A stretch of DNA of 64,000 nucleotides, taken from contig CAZJVS010000011.1 of assembly GCA_964549445.1 (NCBI GenBank), positions 1 through 64,000 on the forward strand, given 5' to 3'. The stretch's first letter is position 1; each line of letters begins with the position of its first letter. This stretch comes from SpSt-539 sp964549445 (lineage in GTDB: Bacteria; Planctomycetota; Phycisphaerae; UBA1845; UTPLA1). Below are positions 52,570 to 62,741 of the stretch, in pieces. Position numbers and translations under genes: made by a program. The notes under the pieces are model-generated. The model had not been told where the DNA came from. It did not search any database and saw only the letters and a program-made list of their open reading frames with translations.

Positions 52570-55500
52570 ATGCCGCGGTCATTCCAAAACGGTTGTCTGG
52601 TTCTGTCATTGTCCCGCCGGCTGTTGCCGGTTTTTTCCGTTGTCGGCATTCTTGCCGGGGCGGCGAGCGCGGCGGCTCCCGCCGGCGGCGCAAAAGCTCC
52701 GACGTCGCGCGTGCGATTCCTGTCAAACGCGATCGAGACGAGCCGAAAGGCGCCGGACGAGCTTCGAGCGGCGGTGACACGGATCGCCGACTCGGGCCAG
52801 CGGCATTTCGTCATGCAATTCAGCGGGCCGGTGACCGAAGCCGAGCGCGCGAAGCTGTCGGCGGCCGGCGTGACGCTGCAGTCGTACCTTGGCGACAACG
52901 CGTTTTTTGCGTCGCGAAGCGGCGCGATCGACGCCGGGGCTGTCACTCGCGCCGCATCGTTGATCGACGCGTTCGGCATCCAGGTGAACTGGAAGCTGCA
53001 TCCTTCATTTCTGAGCGGCAATCTTCCGTCGTGGGGCGTCCAGCGAAAGGCAGTCGCTCCGGCCGGCGAGCCATCCGATAAGCCGCAGTCGAGCGAGGAA
53101 GCGCTGGTCGCGCGCGACAAGGCAACGACGGTCGCGGCGTACGTGATGTTTCATCCGGATGTGCCGCTCGAGCCGGTCGGCGTGAATCTCGCGTTGCGGC
53201 ACGGGGCGTTTGTCCGCTCAAAGGTTTCGGGCGCGAATGCGCTGGTCGTCGAGATGCCGCTGGAGAGCGTGCAATTGCTGGTGGGCGAGGACGAGGTGCA
53301 GTGGATGGAGCCGCCGCTGCCGGCGATGGCGGAGATCAATGCGGAGAACCGTGTCCGGACGGGCGCGAACGTCGTTCAGGCCGCTCCTTACAGTCTCGAC
53401 GGTTCGGGGGTCACGGTCCTGGTCTATGACGGCGGTCTGCTTCGCACGACGCACGTCGATTTTCAGGGTCGGGCGGTCAATGGACCGGAGCCGGCCTGCG
53501 AAACACTGTCCGATCACTCCACCCACGTGGCCGGGACGATCGGCGGGGCCGGCGTCGCGAATGCAAATAACAAGGGCATGGCACCGGCGGTGTCGCTCGT
53601 CGGGCACGCGCTGAATCAGGGCAATCCGCCGGGCTGCAGTCTGTCGTCGGGCTTCCTCTATACCGACCCGGGCGACATGCAGGCCGACTACACGGACGCG
53701 ATCGTGAATCGTGACGCACATATCGCCAACAACTCAATCGGGACCAACACGGCGCCCAACGGCTTTCCCTGCGACTGGGAAGGTAACTACGGTGTGACGG
53801 ACGTGCTCATCGACAAGATCGTTCGCGGGACGCCCGGCATCGCCAACGGCGAGCCGTTCCGCGTTGTGTGGGCGAACGGCAACGAGCGCGGCAGTGGGCG
53901 GTGCGGCACGACGTATCGGACGACGGCTCCGCCGGCGTGCGCGAAGAATCACATTACGGTCGGCGCTCTTAACTCGAACGACGATTCGCTGACCAGTTTC
54001 ACGAGCTGGGGTCCGGCGGATGACGGTCGAATGAAGCCGGACATTTCGGCGCCGGGCTGCCAGGTTGGCGGCGACAACGGCGTCACATCGTGCTTCAGCG
54101 GCAGCGATACGGCATACGGCGTGTTCTGTGGGACGTCGATGGCGTCGCCGACCGTTTGCGGGTTGAGCGCGCTGCTGCTGCAGGACTATCGGAATCAGTT
54201 CCCGTCGCGGCCGGACTTCCGGAACTCGACGTTGAAGATCCTGTTCGCTCATACGGCAGTCGATCTGGGGAACGCGGGTCCGGACAACCAGTTCGGTTAC
54301 GGCTCGGTCCGGATCCAGCCGGCGGTGGACTTCATGCGGACGGGGAATTTCCTCGAGGCGAGCGTGACGCAGGGCCAGTCGTACAACGTGCTGGTGGTGG
54401 TCAATCCGGGCGATCCGGAGTTCAAGGCGACTCTGGCGTGGGATGATCCGCCTGGCACGCCGAACGTCAATCCGGCGCTGGTAAACGATCTCGACCTGGT
54501 CGTGTTTGATCCGAGCAATACGCAGCGCTTCCCATGGACGCTGGATGTGAACAACCCCGGCAACCCGGCGGTGCAGACCCAGAAGAACAGCGTGGACAAC
54601 ATCGAGCAGGTGCGGGTCGCCAGTCCGGCGGCCGGCATCTGGCGGATCGAGGTTCGGGGCTTCAACGTGCCGCAGGGTCCGCAGCCGTTTTCGCTGGCGG
54701 CATCGCCGCTGCTGGTCAACTGCTCGCGGCAGGGCGTGATCTCGCTGGATCGGAACAAGTACCTGTGCACGACGCAGGCGGCGATCCGGGTGATCGATTG
54801 CGATTTGAACGCGGACGACAACGTCGTTGAGACGGTTTCCGTCACGATCAACTCGACGACGGAAGCCGGCGGGGAGTCGGTGCTGCTGACCGAATCGGGT
54901 CCGCAGACGGCGGACTTCCGCGGGACAATCAACCTGTCGACGACCAATAGCTCGGGCGTGCTGCAGGTGGCACACGGCGACACGGTGACGGCGACGTATG
55001 TCGACGCGGATGACGGCCAGGGCGGTTTCAACGTGGTGCGGACTTCGACCGCCGAGGTCGATTGCCAGGCGCCGATCATCTCAAACGTGCAGGTCACGAA
55101 CATCGGGGCGCGGAACGCGACGGTGACCTTTGACACCAACGAGCCGGCCACCGGTCGGGTGCAATCGGGATTGGCGTGTAATGCGCTGGCGAACCTCGTG
55201 ACGGGTGCGGGCTCGCAGACGTCGCATTCAATTCTGATCAGCGGGCTGGATCCGAATACGACCTACTTCTTTGACGTGGGGGCGACCGATCCGGCGGGGA
55301 ACTCGGCCTCGGATGACAATGGCGGGGCGTGCTACAGCTTCGCGACGCCGAATATTCCCAATCTGTACACGGAGCTGTTCGACGGCGGCGACAACGATCT
55401 CGATAATCGCACGGTGCTGTTCGTTCCGAACGGCTCCATCAGTTTCTACTCCGCGTGCGGCTATCCGAACAACGCGTTCCCGACCGATCCGGCGGGTGGA

Positions 55501-57804
55501 ACGCAGATCACGAGCTGGACCGGTTCCGCCGATGACGGCAACTCGCAGATCACGCTGACCGGCGGAGAAACCGTGAAGATCCACGGAGCGAGCTTCGGCA
55601 GCTGCTTCGTTGGTACGAACGGTTACATCACGTTTACTTCGGGCGAGACGGTTTACACCGAGACGCTCGCGGCTCACTTCACCCAGGCGCGAGTTGCTGC
55701 GTTGTTCGACGATCTCGATCCGGGTCAGGGTGGATCGGTGAGTTGGAAGCAACTCAGCGATCGGCTGGTCGTGACGTGGCAGAACGTGCCGGAGCACAAT
55801 GTGACCAGCTCGCCGAATTCGTTCCAGATCGAGTTGTACTTTGACGGCCGAATTCAGATTACGTGGCTCACCCTTTCGGCGACCGACGGGCTCGCGGGCT
55901 TGTCGCCGGGCGGAGGGTTGTCGCCCGACTTCTTCGAGGCCGACATCTCGGGATTCGGCTCCTGCGGTCCGCGGCCGCCGTCGGCTTCGGGCGGGAGTTT
56001 CGCGACCGGCATGCAGACGCCGATCACGATTGCGCTGCTTTCGAGCGATGACGGACTGCCGGGCGGTCCGCTGCAGACAATCGTGACGACGCTGCCGAAT
56101 CCGCTGAATTCGTTGAAGGACACCGGGAACAATCATGTGATTGTCCCGGGCGATTTGCCCTACACGATTTCGGGCAACGGCAACCAGGTGACTTACACGC
56201 CGAGTGCGGGCTTCTCGGGCGCCGACAGCTTCCAGTACAAGGCCAATGACGGCGGAACGCCGCCGGATGGCGGTGATTCGAACGTGGCGACGATTTCGCT
56301 GCAGGTCGATCCGATTCTGTTCCTGCCGTTCGTCGATACGTTCCCGACGACGACGTTCGATCCGCAGAAGTGGAAGCTGGTCGAGACGGCAACGATTGAT
56401 ACGGTCGGGATTGCCGAACCGAGCGAGCCGAACTCGGCCCGCTTCAACGGCGATCCAGACGGCAGCGATCAGATCCAGACGCACCTGATCAACCTCAGCG
56501 GAGAGTCGGCGGTGCGACTGACGTACTCGTACGAGCAGACGGGCGGCGGCGAAGCGGCCGATACCGGCGACGACCTGTTTGTCGAATACCTGGATTCGGG
56601 TGGGAACTGGCAGTTGCTCCAGACCCACCTGGGTTCCGGTCCGGACATGACGACCTACTCGCAGGTCAGCATGCTCTTGCCGGCGCCGGCGTTGCATGCC
56701 AACTTCAAGCTGCGATTCCGGAATACGGCAACGGCGGGAGCGTTCGACGACTGGTTTGTCGACGACATCAGCCTGACGGTTGCAAACGCTCCGACTGCGA
56801 GCAATGTTGCCGGCAGCGTTGCCGTGAATACCGTACTCGATGTCGCCCTACCGGCGAACGATCCGAACGGCGACACCCTGACGTATGTCATCATGTCGCT
56901 GCCGACCAACGGGCTGTTGAAGGATCCGAATGGCGGGATCATTGCGGCGGTTCCGTACTCTCTGGCGGCGAACGGCAGCCACGTTCTCTACAAGGGTGCA
57001 TTCAACTACCAGGGCACAGACCTGTTCACGTTCAAGGCCTCTGACGGCACCTACGACTCCAACGTGGCGAACGTCAATGTGACCGTCGGCGGACCGCAGG
57101 TCATTCACTCGTTCCCGCTCAACACGGATCCGGGTTGGACCGTGCAGGGACAGTGGGCATGGGGCCCGCCGACCGGCGGCGGTTCGCACAATTTCGACCC
57201 TGTTGGTGGATTCACAGGGCCCAATGCGTACGGGTACAACCTGACCGGCGACTATCCGAACAATCTCACGCCGACCCAGTACCTGACGACGACGGCCATC
57301 AACTGCACCGGTGCGACGGGGATTCAGCTCCGCTTCCGCCGGTGGCTGGGAATCGAGTCGTCGACGTTTGACCACGCGACGGTCGACGTATCGAACGATG
57401 GAACGACCTGGACAAATGTGTGGAACCATTCAGGCGCGGCTCTCAGTGAGAACGCCTGGTCGCTCCAGACATACAACGTCGGCGCGACGGCCGACAACCA
57501 GGCGACGGTCTATGTCCGGTGGGGAATGGGTACGACCGACGGTTCCGTGACTTATCCGGGCTGGAATATCGACGACGTCGAGATCCTGGGCCTTACGCCG
57601 CAGTCGTGTCCGCCGGTGACGCCGGGCGATATGAACGGCGATACCGAGGTCAACGGCGACGACATCCAGTTGCTGACGACGGCACTGCTCGATCCGTTCC
57701 TTGTGACGGCGGCACAGCAGTGCGCGGCCGACGTGAACCAGGACAACTCGATTACGGCGGCGGATGCCCCGGCGATGGTGCAGGTGTTGCTGACCGCGCC
57801 GTAA
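52570..57804 (+). CDS. Giant exported subtilisin-like protease with repeats and dockerin-like end, copy 2
   Basis: 1744 residues from ATG 52570, with GGAGGGAGAAG upstream; the signal peptide ends near ASAAAPAG. The S8 triad is Asp287 (VYDGG), His316 (HSTHVAGTI) and Ser523 (CGTSMASPT), so the two copies are almost residue-for-residue through the catalytic half (shared runs such as VVWANGNERGSGRCGTTYR). The C-terminal half has the same domains but only one jelly-roll module (LPFVDTFPTTTFDP) instead of two. It ends in GDMNGDTEVNGDDI and ADVNQDNSITAADA, the dockerin-like pair. It is exported, probably to the surface or a complex; the substrate is unknown. Confidence 0.85.
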   Translation: MPRSFQNGCLVLSLSRRLLPVFSVVGILAGAASAAAPAGGAKAPTSRVRFLSNAIETSRKAPDELRAAVTRIADSGQRHFVMQFSGPVTEAERAKLSAAGVTLQSYLGDNAFFASRSGAIDAGAVTRAASLIDAFGIQVNWKLHPSFLSGNLPSWGVQRKAVAPAGEPSDKPQSSEEALVARDKATTVAAYVMFHPDVPLEPVGVNLALRHGAFVRSKVSGANALVVEMPLESVQLLVGEDEVQWMEPPLPAMAEINAENRVRTGANVVQAAPYSLDGSGVTVLVYDGGLLRTTHVDFQGRAVNGPEPACETLSDHSTHVAGTIGGAGVANANNKGMAPAVSLVGHALNQGNPPGCSLSSGFLYTDPGDMQADYTDAIVNRDAHIANNSIGTNTAPNGFPCDWEGNYGVTDVLIDKIVRGTPGIANGEPFRVVWANGNERGSGRCGTTYRTTAPPACAKNHITVGALNSNDDSLTSFTSWGPADDGRMKPDISAPGCQVGGDNGVTSCFSGSDTAYGVFCGTSMASPTVCGLSALLLQDYRNQFPSRPDFRNSTLKILFAHTAVDLGNAGPDNQFGYGSVRIQPAVDFMRTGNFLEASVTQGQSYNVLVVVNPGDPEFKATLAWDDPPGTPNVNPALVNDLDLVVFDPSNTQRFPWTLDVNNPGNPAVQTQKNSVDNIEQVRVASPAAGIWRIEVRGFNVPQGPQPFSLAASPLLVNCSRQGVISLDRNKYLCTTQAAIRVIDCDLNADDNVVETVSVTINSTTEAGGESVLLTESGPQTADFRGTINLSTTNSSGVLQVAHGDTVTATYVDADDGQGGFNVVRTSTAEVDCQAPIISNVQVTNIGARNATVTFDTNEPATGRVQSGLACNALANLVTGAGSQTSHSILISGLDPNTTYFFDVGATDPAGNSASDDNGGACYSFATPNIPNLYTELFDGGDNDLDNRTVLFVPNGSISFYSACGYPNNAFPTDPAGGTQITSWTGSADDGNSQITLTGGETVKIHGASFGSCFVGTNGYITFTSGETVYTETLAAHFTQARVAALFDDLDPGQGGSVSWKQLSDRLVVTWQNVPEHNVTSSPNSFQIELYFDGRIQITWLTLSATDGLAGLSPGGGLSPDFFEADISGFGSCGPRPPSASGGSFATGMQTPITIALLSSDDGLPGGPLQTIVTTLPNPLNSLKDTGNNHVIVPGDLPYTISGNGNQVTYTPSAGFSGADSFQYKANDGGTPPDGGDSNVATISLQVDPILFLPFVDTFPTTTFDPQKWKLVETATIDTVGIAEPSEPNSARFNGDPDGSDQIQTHLINLSGESAVRLTYSYEQTGGGEAADTGDDLFVEYLDSGGNWQLLQTHLGSGPDMTTYSQVSMLLPAPALHANFKLRFRNTATAGAFDDWFVDDISLTVANAPTASNVAGSVAVNTVLDVALPANDPNGDTLTYVIMSLPTNGLLKDPNGGIIAAVPYSLAANGSHVLYKGAFNYQGTDLFTFKASDGTYDSNVANVNVTVGGPQVIHSFPLNTDPGWTVQGQWAWGPPTGGGSHNFDPVGGFTGPNAYGYNLTGDYPNNLTPTQYLTTTAINCTGATGIQLRFRRWLGIESSTFDHATVDVSNDGTTWTNVWNHSGAALSENAWSLQTYNVGATADNQATVYVRWGMGTTDGSVTYPGWNIDDVEILGLTPQSCPPVTPGDMNGDTEVNGDDIQLLTTALLDPFLVTAAQQCAADVNQDNSITAADAPAMVQVLLTAP

Positions 57805-57835
57805 GCAAGGCCGAATGAGTCTCGTCCCTCGCATT

Positions 57836-57872
57836 GCCCCCGTCTGGCATTGGCCAGGCGGGGGCTTTTTTT
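57836..57872. terminator. Strong terminator after the second protease
   Basis: GCCCCCG-TCTGGC pairs with GGCCAG-GCGGGGGC, followed by seven T. It lies between convergent genes and could also serve the ABC exporter, whose stop is at 57877. Confidence 0.9.
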
Positions 57873-57876
57873 GCGA

Positions 57877-60684
57877 CTACCAGTAGATGTGGCGGCGCAG
57901 CAGGAGTTGCTGGCGGCGCGGGAGCGATTCAACGTTGCGGACGAGGAAACGGTTGTCGTCCGAGTCGATGATGATCTTGCCGGCGCGGCCGTAGTCCTGC
58001 GCCTGGCTCTGGGTCCAGCGCATCATGAAGCGGGTGGGGCCGCGGTCGGTTTCGACGTCGAAGTGCAGATAGCCGTGCTTGAGGACGATCGAGCGAATGT
58101 CGGTGATCTCGCGGACGAAGTAGCGGCGTTCGAGTGCGTCTTCGAGGAGTTTGCGGGCTTTGGGGGGCTGTTCGGCCAGGTCGCGGATGATGCCGATTTC
58201 GTGCTCGCGGCCGTCGGGGTCGCTGTAGCGGAGACTGATAAACTTTGAAGGGTACTCGACCGGCAGGATACGGGAGGCCGAGATGCCGCCGTAGATGCGG
58301 TCGTCGAGGACGGTGACGTGGAGGGCGTTGTGTGTTCCGAGGTGGATGCGGGAATTTGCGGGTGTGAGCCAGCGGGTGCGGAATGAGGGCGGCGGTTCGA
58401 CGTGGGCCGCAGCGGGGGCGTCCGGGGGCGGAGCGGTGGATTCGACGACGAGGTGATCGACGGCCGCGTCGCGCGTGAGCTGGGTCTGCATCTTGACGAG
58501 CTTGGCGTAGATGCCGCCGGCCTTGAGAAGGGCTTCGTGGCTGCCTTCTTCGGCGAGCTTGCCGCGATCGAAGACGAGGATGCGGTCGGCATTGCGGAGT
58601 GTCGAGAGGCGATGAGCGATCGCCACGGTCGTGCGGCCCTGCGTGAGGACGGCGAGGGCGTCCTGGATGGCCTTCTCGGATTCGGTGTCGACGTTGCTGG
58701 TGGCCTCGTCGAGGATGAGGATCTTTGAATCGAATAGCAGGGCGCGGGCGATGCTGACGCGCTGGCGTTCGCCGCCGGAGAGGCCGGCGCCGCGCTCGCC
58801 GAGGGGCGAGTCGTAGGCGAAGGGCAAAGCCATGATGAATTCGTGGGCGTTGGCGGAGCGAGTCGCGTCGATCACTTCCTCCGGTGTCGCGTCGGGGCGG
58901 CCGTAGATCAGGTTTTCCCAGATAGTACCGCGGAAGAGGAATGGCTCCTGCAGGACGATGCCGACCTGGCGGCGGAGGACGTCGCGGTTGAGTTCGCGGA
59001 CGTCGATGCCGTCGAGGGTGACGCGGCCTTCGTCGACGTCGTAGAAGCGCGAGATGAGATTGACGAGGGTGGTCTTGCCGGAGCCGCTGCGGCCGACGAC
59101 GCCGACCATTTCGCCGGGGCGGATTTCGAAGCAGACGTCGCGGAGGACGGGCTGGTGGCGCTCGTAGCCGAAGGTGACGTTTTCGAAGCGAATGCGGCCT
59201 TCGACGTGCGGAAGGTCGTGAGACTGGGCCGGGTCGCGGACCTGAATGGGGGTGTCGAGCAGTTCGAAGACGCGCTGGCTGGCGGTCATGAAGCTGGTGA
59301 GCCACGAGGTGAGGCCGGCGAGCGTCGAGAGCGGGCTGTAGAACATCTGAAGATAGGCGAGGAAGGCGATCAGGGAGCCGAGGGTCATGCTGTCGCCGAG
59401 GACGTCGCGGCCGCCGACGTACCAGACGATGAGGCCGCCGAGACTGAAGATGAGCTGCATGGTGGCGGAAAAGGTCGTGGTGGAGTATTCGACGCCGAGC
59501 CGCGATGTGCGGAGGTAGTTGCTGTTGTGGTTGAAGCGATCGAACTCGCGGCTTTCCTGGGCGAAGGCCTTGACCACGCGGATGCCGGAGAGCATGCCGG
59601 AGAGCGCGCCGGCCTGCTTGCTGGTTGAGTCCCAGTAGCGGTAGTAGCGCGGGTAGACAAAACGCCAGAAGAAGACGCTGCCGGCGACGACGAACGGGGC
59701 GGGGATCATCGTCAGGAGGGCGAGCTTGCTGTTGAGGGTGAAGAGCATGACGCCGACGCCGACGAGTTGCAGAATTTGCAACAGGAAGCCGCCGGTGAGC
59801 TGCTGGACGAGGCCGTGGAGGACTTCGGTGTCGTAGGCGACGCGGTTGACAAGGACGCCCACCTGGTGGCGGTCGTAGTAGCCGACCGAGAGCTGGTGGA
59901 GCTTTTCGACCATCCGGGCGCGGAGGTCGAAGGTCATGGCGGTGCCGACGCGGCTGGAGAGGCGGCCCTTGAACTCGTTGACGACGGCGAGGACGACCCG
60001 CGTGGCGGCGAGCGAGACGACGATGACGAGCAGGGTGGCGAGGAGGTTGGCGGCGTTGGGGCCGCGATGCTGAACCTGCAGGACGTTGTCGACGAGGTAT
60101 TGCTGGAGCTTGGGCGGGGCGAGTTCAGCGGCAACGCTGATCATGAGCAGGCCGAGCATGCCGAGGGCCGCGCCGCGGTAGGGGCGGATCAGATCCCACA
60201 CGCGGCTGAGGACGGCTCCGCGATTGATGCAACGGGGGCAGACGTCGCCGACGAAGCGAAGGGTCATTCCGCAGGTCTTGCAGCGGCGGGCGTCTGTTTC
60301 GTCGTCGGCGTCGATGTGCATCTCGCCGTCAGACTTGAAGTGCTGGAGCTTGCGCAGGACCCTGGCGAAGCGGTCGGCCAGGGCATTGGAGTAGCGGACG
60401 ATGTCGACCCAGAGGCCGTCGATCTGGGCCTGAAGAAAGCCGGAACCGACGACGCTATGCGTGCGAAAGCTGGAAATGTTCGCGAGCGGCCAGCGGCCGA
60501 TTGCGCGGGGCGAATCTCCGTCGGTCAGGACGGACAGATCGTCGGCCGTGACGACGAGCCACTGCGGCTCGATGCGGCCGGGCAGATTGATGTCGGTTCG
60601 GGTTGAAAGCAGGATTGGCCGGCCGTCGAGTCCCTGCTCGACTAGGAGCTTGCGGAGCGAATCGGGGAGCGGTTCAGTCAACAT
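57877..60684 (-). CDS. ABC exporter fused to a DUF1854 domain
   Basis: 935 residues from ATG 60684, with GAGG upstream. Four parts are visible: a PH-like N-terminal domain (about 1-115); a zinc ribbon CKTCGMTLRFVGDVCPRC (about 134-151); a type I exporter with six helices (about 165-460) and an ATPase (Walker A GRSGSGKTT, signature LSGGERQR, Walker B ILILDEATS, AIAHRLST); and a C-terminal DUF1854 domain (about 800-935: GGISASRILPVEYPSKFISL, REHEIGIIRDLAEQP, ERRYFVREIT, HFDVETDRGPTRFMMRW). In cyanophycin gene clusters DUF1854 and an ABC transporter are separate neighbours. Here they are one chain. The substrate is unknown, and no cyanophycin genes are in this window. Confidence 0.85.
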   Translation of the reverse strand: MLTEPLPDSLRKLLVEQGLDGRPILLSTRTDINLPGRIEPQWLVVTADDLSVLTDGDSPRAIGRWPLANISSFRTHSVVGSGFLQAQIDGLWVDIVRYSNALADRFARVLRKLQHFKSDGEMHIDADDETDARRCKTCGMTLRFVGDVCPRCINRGAVLSRVWDLIRPYRGAALGMLGLLMISVAAELAPPKLQQYLVDNVLQVQHRGPNAANLLATLLVIVVSLAATRVVLAVVNEFKGRLSSRVGTAMTFDLRARMVEKLHQLSVGYYDRHQVGVLVNRVAYDTEVLHGLVQQLTGGFLLQILQLVGVGVMLFTLNSKLALLTMIPAPFVVAGSVFFWRFVYPRYYRYWDSTSKQAGALSGMLSGIRVVKAFAQESREFDRFNHNSNYLRTSRLGVEYSTTTFSATMQLIFSLGGLIVWYVGGRDVLGDSMTLGSLIAFLAYLQMFYSPLSTLAGLTSWLTSFMTASQRVFELLDTPIQVRDPAQSHDLPHVEGRIRFENVTFGYERHQPVLRDVCFEIRPGEMVGVVGRSGSGKTTLVNLISRFYDVDEGRVTLDGIDVRELNRDVLRRQVGIVLQEPFLFRGTIWENLIYGRPDATPEEVIDATRSANAHEFIMALPFAYDSPLGERGAGLSGGERQRVSIARALLFDSKILILDEATSNVDTESEKAIQDALAVLTQGRTTVAIAHRLSTLRNADRILVFDRGKLAEEGSHEALLKAGGIYAKLVKMQTQLTRDAAVDHLVVESTAPPPDAPAAAHVEPPPSFRTRWLTPANSRIHLGTHNALHVTVLDDRIYGGISASRILPVEYPSKFISLRYSDPDGREHEIGIIRDLAEQPPKARKLLEDALERRYFVREITDIRSIVLKHGYLHFDVETDRGPTRFMMRWTQSQAQDYGRAGKIIIDSDDNRFLVRNVESLPRRQQLLLRRHIYW

Positions 60685-60804
60685 GCGGGGCGGGGCCTCC
60701 GGCGGCGCACGCTCCGGAGCGCCATTGCAAATCCGGCGGTTGCGTGTGCCGCGACCATCTCATACAACTATGCTTGTAGCGCAGCGTCAAACGGAGTTCC
60801 ACCG

Positions 60805-61119
60805 ATGGGCCGCTATTATTACGAAGTGACGGCGACCATCCTCGACCTGGGAATCGCCGACGAGTGGGTCCGCTGGATGAACAGCGAGCATGTCGATCGG
60901 GTTGTGGCGGCCGGGGCCAAGTCGGGGCGGATCGTGCGGTTGGACAGCCCGTCGAATACTTACCTGGTACAGTTTGAGTTCGCGTCGCGCCACGAGTTTG
61001 AACGCTACCAGTCGGTGCACGCCCCGAAGCTGCGGCAGGAGAGCGCGATTCGCTTTGAGCCGGCGCAGGTCAGTTATGCCCGCCGCAGCGGCGAAATCAT
61101 CGAGCCGGCCAAGTCCTAG
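60805..61119 (+). CDS. DUF4286 family protein
   Basis: 104 residues from ATG 60805, with ACGGAG eight bases upstream. A ferredoxin-like alpha/beta fold is suggested by YYYEVTATILDLGIADEWVRWM, the acidic DSPSNTYLVQFEF strand and the HEFERYQSVHAPKLRQE helix, the DUF4286 pattern. Function unknown. The stop overlaps the last four bases of the convergent dipeptidase gene. Confidence 0.85.
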   Translation: MGRYYYEVTATILDLGIADEWVRWMNSEHVDRVVAAGAKSGRIVRLDSPSNTYLVQFEFASRHEFERYQSVHAPKLRQESAIRFEPAQVSYARRSGEIIEPAKS

Positions 61120-62594
61120 GCGGCGAGCGACGCCAGCACGGACGAGAGAAACTTCCAGAACTTCTGAACGGACTTGATCGAGACGTACTCGTCGGGCGAG
61201 TGCGCGCCCTTGATGGTCGGGCCGAACGAGATCATGTCCATTCCGCCGACGCGTTCGCCGATGACGCCGCACTCGAGGCCGGCGTGGATGGCGGTGACGT
61301 GGGGTTTTTCGTTGAAGAGCTTCTGATAGGACGACTCGCAGACGGAAAGCAGCTTTGACTTCGGGTTTGGCTGCCAGCCGGGGTAGCCGTCGGACTGCTC
61401 GGCCTTCCAGCCGGCGAGGCGGGCGACACCGGCGACCTGATCCATAACGGCGGTCAGGTGCGGGGCGGAAGAGCTGCGCGAGGAGGCGACGACTTTCACC
61501 GCGGCCTGAGAGCCATTTAGCTCCCAGGCGATGACGGCGATGTTATTGGAGGACTCGACGAGGCCCTTGATGGCGCGGCTCATGCCGAGGACGCCGTCGG
61601 GCAGGCCGCTGAGCAGGTGGACGAGCTGCTTTGAATGATCGGCGGAGAGAGCGGAGGGGGCGGCTGCCGTGATGTCGGATTGGTCGTGCTTGACGCCTTC
61701 GTCGACGCCCGCGAGGAGTTTCACCGCTTCGGTTTGTGCGGATGTGAGGAGCTGTTTGAGCTTGGGTAGATCACCGCGGGCGACGAGCAGTTCGGCGCGG
61801 GCTTCGCGCGGAATGGCGTTGTGCTTGTTGCCGCCGGCGAAGGAGGCGACGCGAAGCGGGAAGTCGGCCTTCGCGAGGGTGCGGGCGAGCAGCTTGATCG
61901 CGTTGCCGCGGCACTCGTGGATGTCGCCGCCGGAGTGGCCGCCGCGCAGGCCGGAGATCGTGACGGCGACGGCCTGTTCGCCTGAGCCGGCTGCGGAGAG
62001 CGGGAACGAGTGAGAGAGGGTCGTGGTGCGGCCGCCGGCGCAGCCGATGTAGATGGTGTCGTCTTCCTCGGAGTCGAGGTTGATGAGCCGGCGGGCTTTG
62101 ACGAGGTCGGGCGAGATGGCCGTCGCGCCGGTCAGGCCGGTTTCTTCGTCGATGGTGAAGAGCAGCTCGAGGGGCGGGCGCTTGAGTTCCTTTGAGGTTG
62201 CGACGGCGAGTGCGGCGCAGACGCCGATGCCGTTGTCGGCGCCGAGGGTGGTGCCGGTGGCGCGGACTTCGTCGCCGACGACGCGGATGCGGAGCGGGTC
62301 TTTGTCGAAGTTGAAATCGACGTCGGCGTTTTTCTCGCAGACCATGTCGAGGTGGGACTGGAGGACGACCGGGGCGGCGCGCTCGGCGCCGGCGGAGGCG
62401 GGGACGTCGATGACGATGTTGCCGACGGCGTCGTCCCGATGCTTCCAGCCGTGCTGTTTTGCGAGGGCGAGGACCCAGTCGCGGACCTTGCCTTCGTGCT
62501 TGCTGGGGCGGGGGATGGCGGTGAGTTCGGCGAAATAGCGCCAGAGTTCGGGGGGATCGAGCTTTCCGAGTACGTCTTTTGCGGTGGTGCCCAC
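61116..62594 (-). CDS. pepD: Aminoacyl-histidine dipeptidase
   Basis: 492 residues, the usual length of PepD (M20C). A cytoplasmic di-zinc dipeptidase that splits Xaa-His dipeptides. Metal and catalytic residues are in LQSHLDMVCEK (His, Asp), TLGADNGIG (Asp), IDEETGLTGA (Glu-Glu) and CAGGR/GLECGVIGERVGGMD near the end, with the dimerisation lid GGHSGGDIHE. The start at 62594 is GTG (MGTTAKDV). Confidence 0.93.
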   Translation of the reverse strand: MGTTAKDVLGKLDPPELWRYFAELTAIPRPSKHEGKVRDWVLALAKQHGWKHRDDAVGNIVIDVPASAGAERAAPVVLQSHLDMVCEKNADVDFNFDKDPLRIRVVGDEVRATGTTLGADNGIGVCAALAVATSKELKRPPLELLFTIDEETGLTGATAISPDLVKARRLINLDSEEDDTIYIGCAGGRTTTLSHSFPLSAAGSGEQAVAVTISGLRGGHSGGDIHECRGNAIKLLARTLAKADFPLRVASFAGGNKHNAIPREARAELLVARGDLPKLKQLLTSAQTEAVKLLAGVDEGVKHDQSDITAAAPSALSADHSKQLVHLLSGLPDGVLGMSRAIKGLVESSNNIAVIAWELNGSQAAVKVVASSRSSSAPHLTAVMDQVAGVARLAGWKAEQSDGYPGWQPNPKSKLLSVCESSYQKLFNEKPHVTAIHAGLECGVIGERVGGMDMISFGPTIKGAHSPDEYVSIKSVQKFWKFLSSVLASLAA

Positions 62595-62741
62595 GAAAAT
62601 GCCTCCTTTGGTCGGGCGTATTATGCGCGGCGGGCGGCGGGACGGGCAAATAACGCGGTCGGCGATCGGGAATTGCAGAAAAACGGTGGCGGCGCTATGG
62701 TTCGGGCCGATTCATGTCTGAGTCTTGAAGGAGAGCACTTC

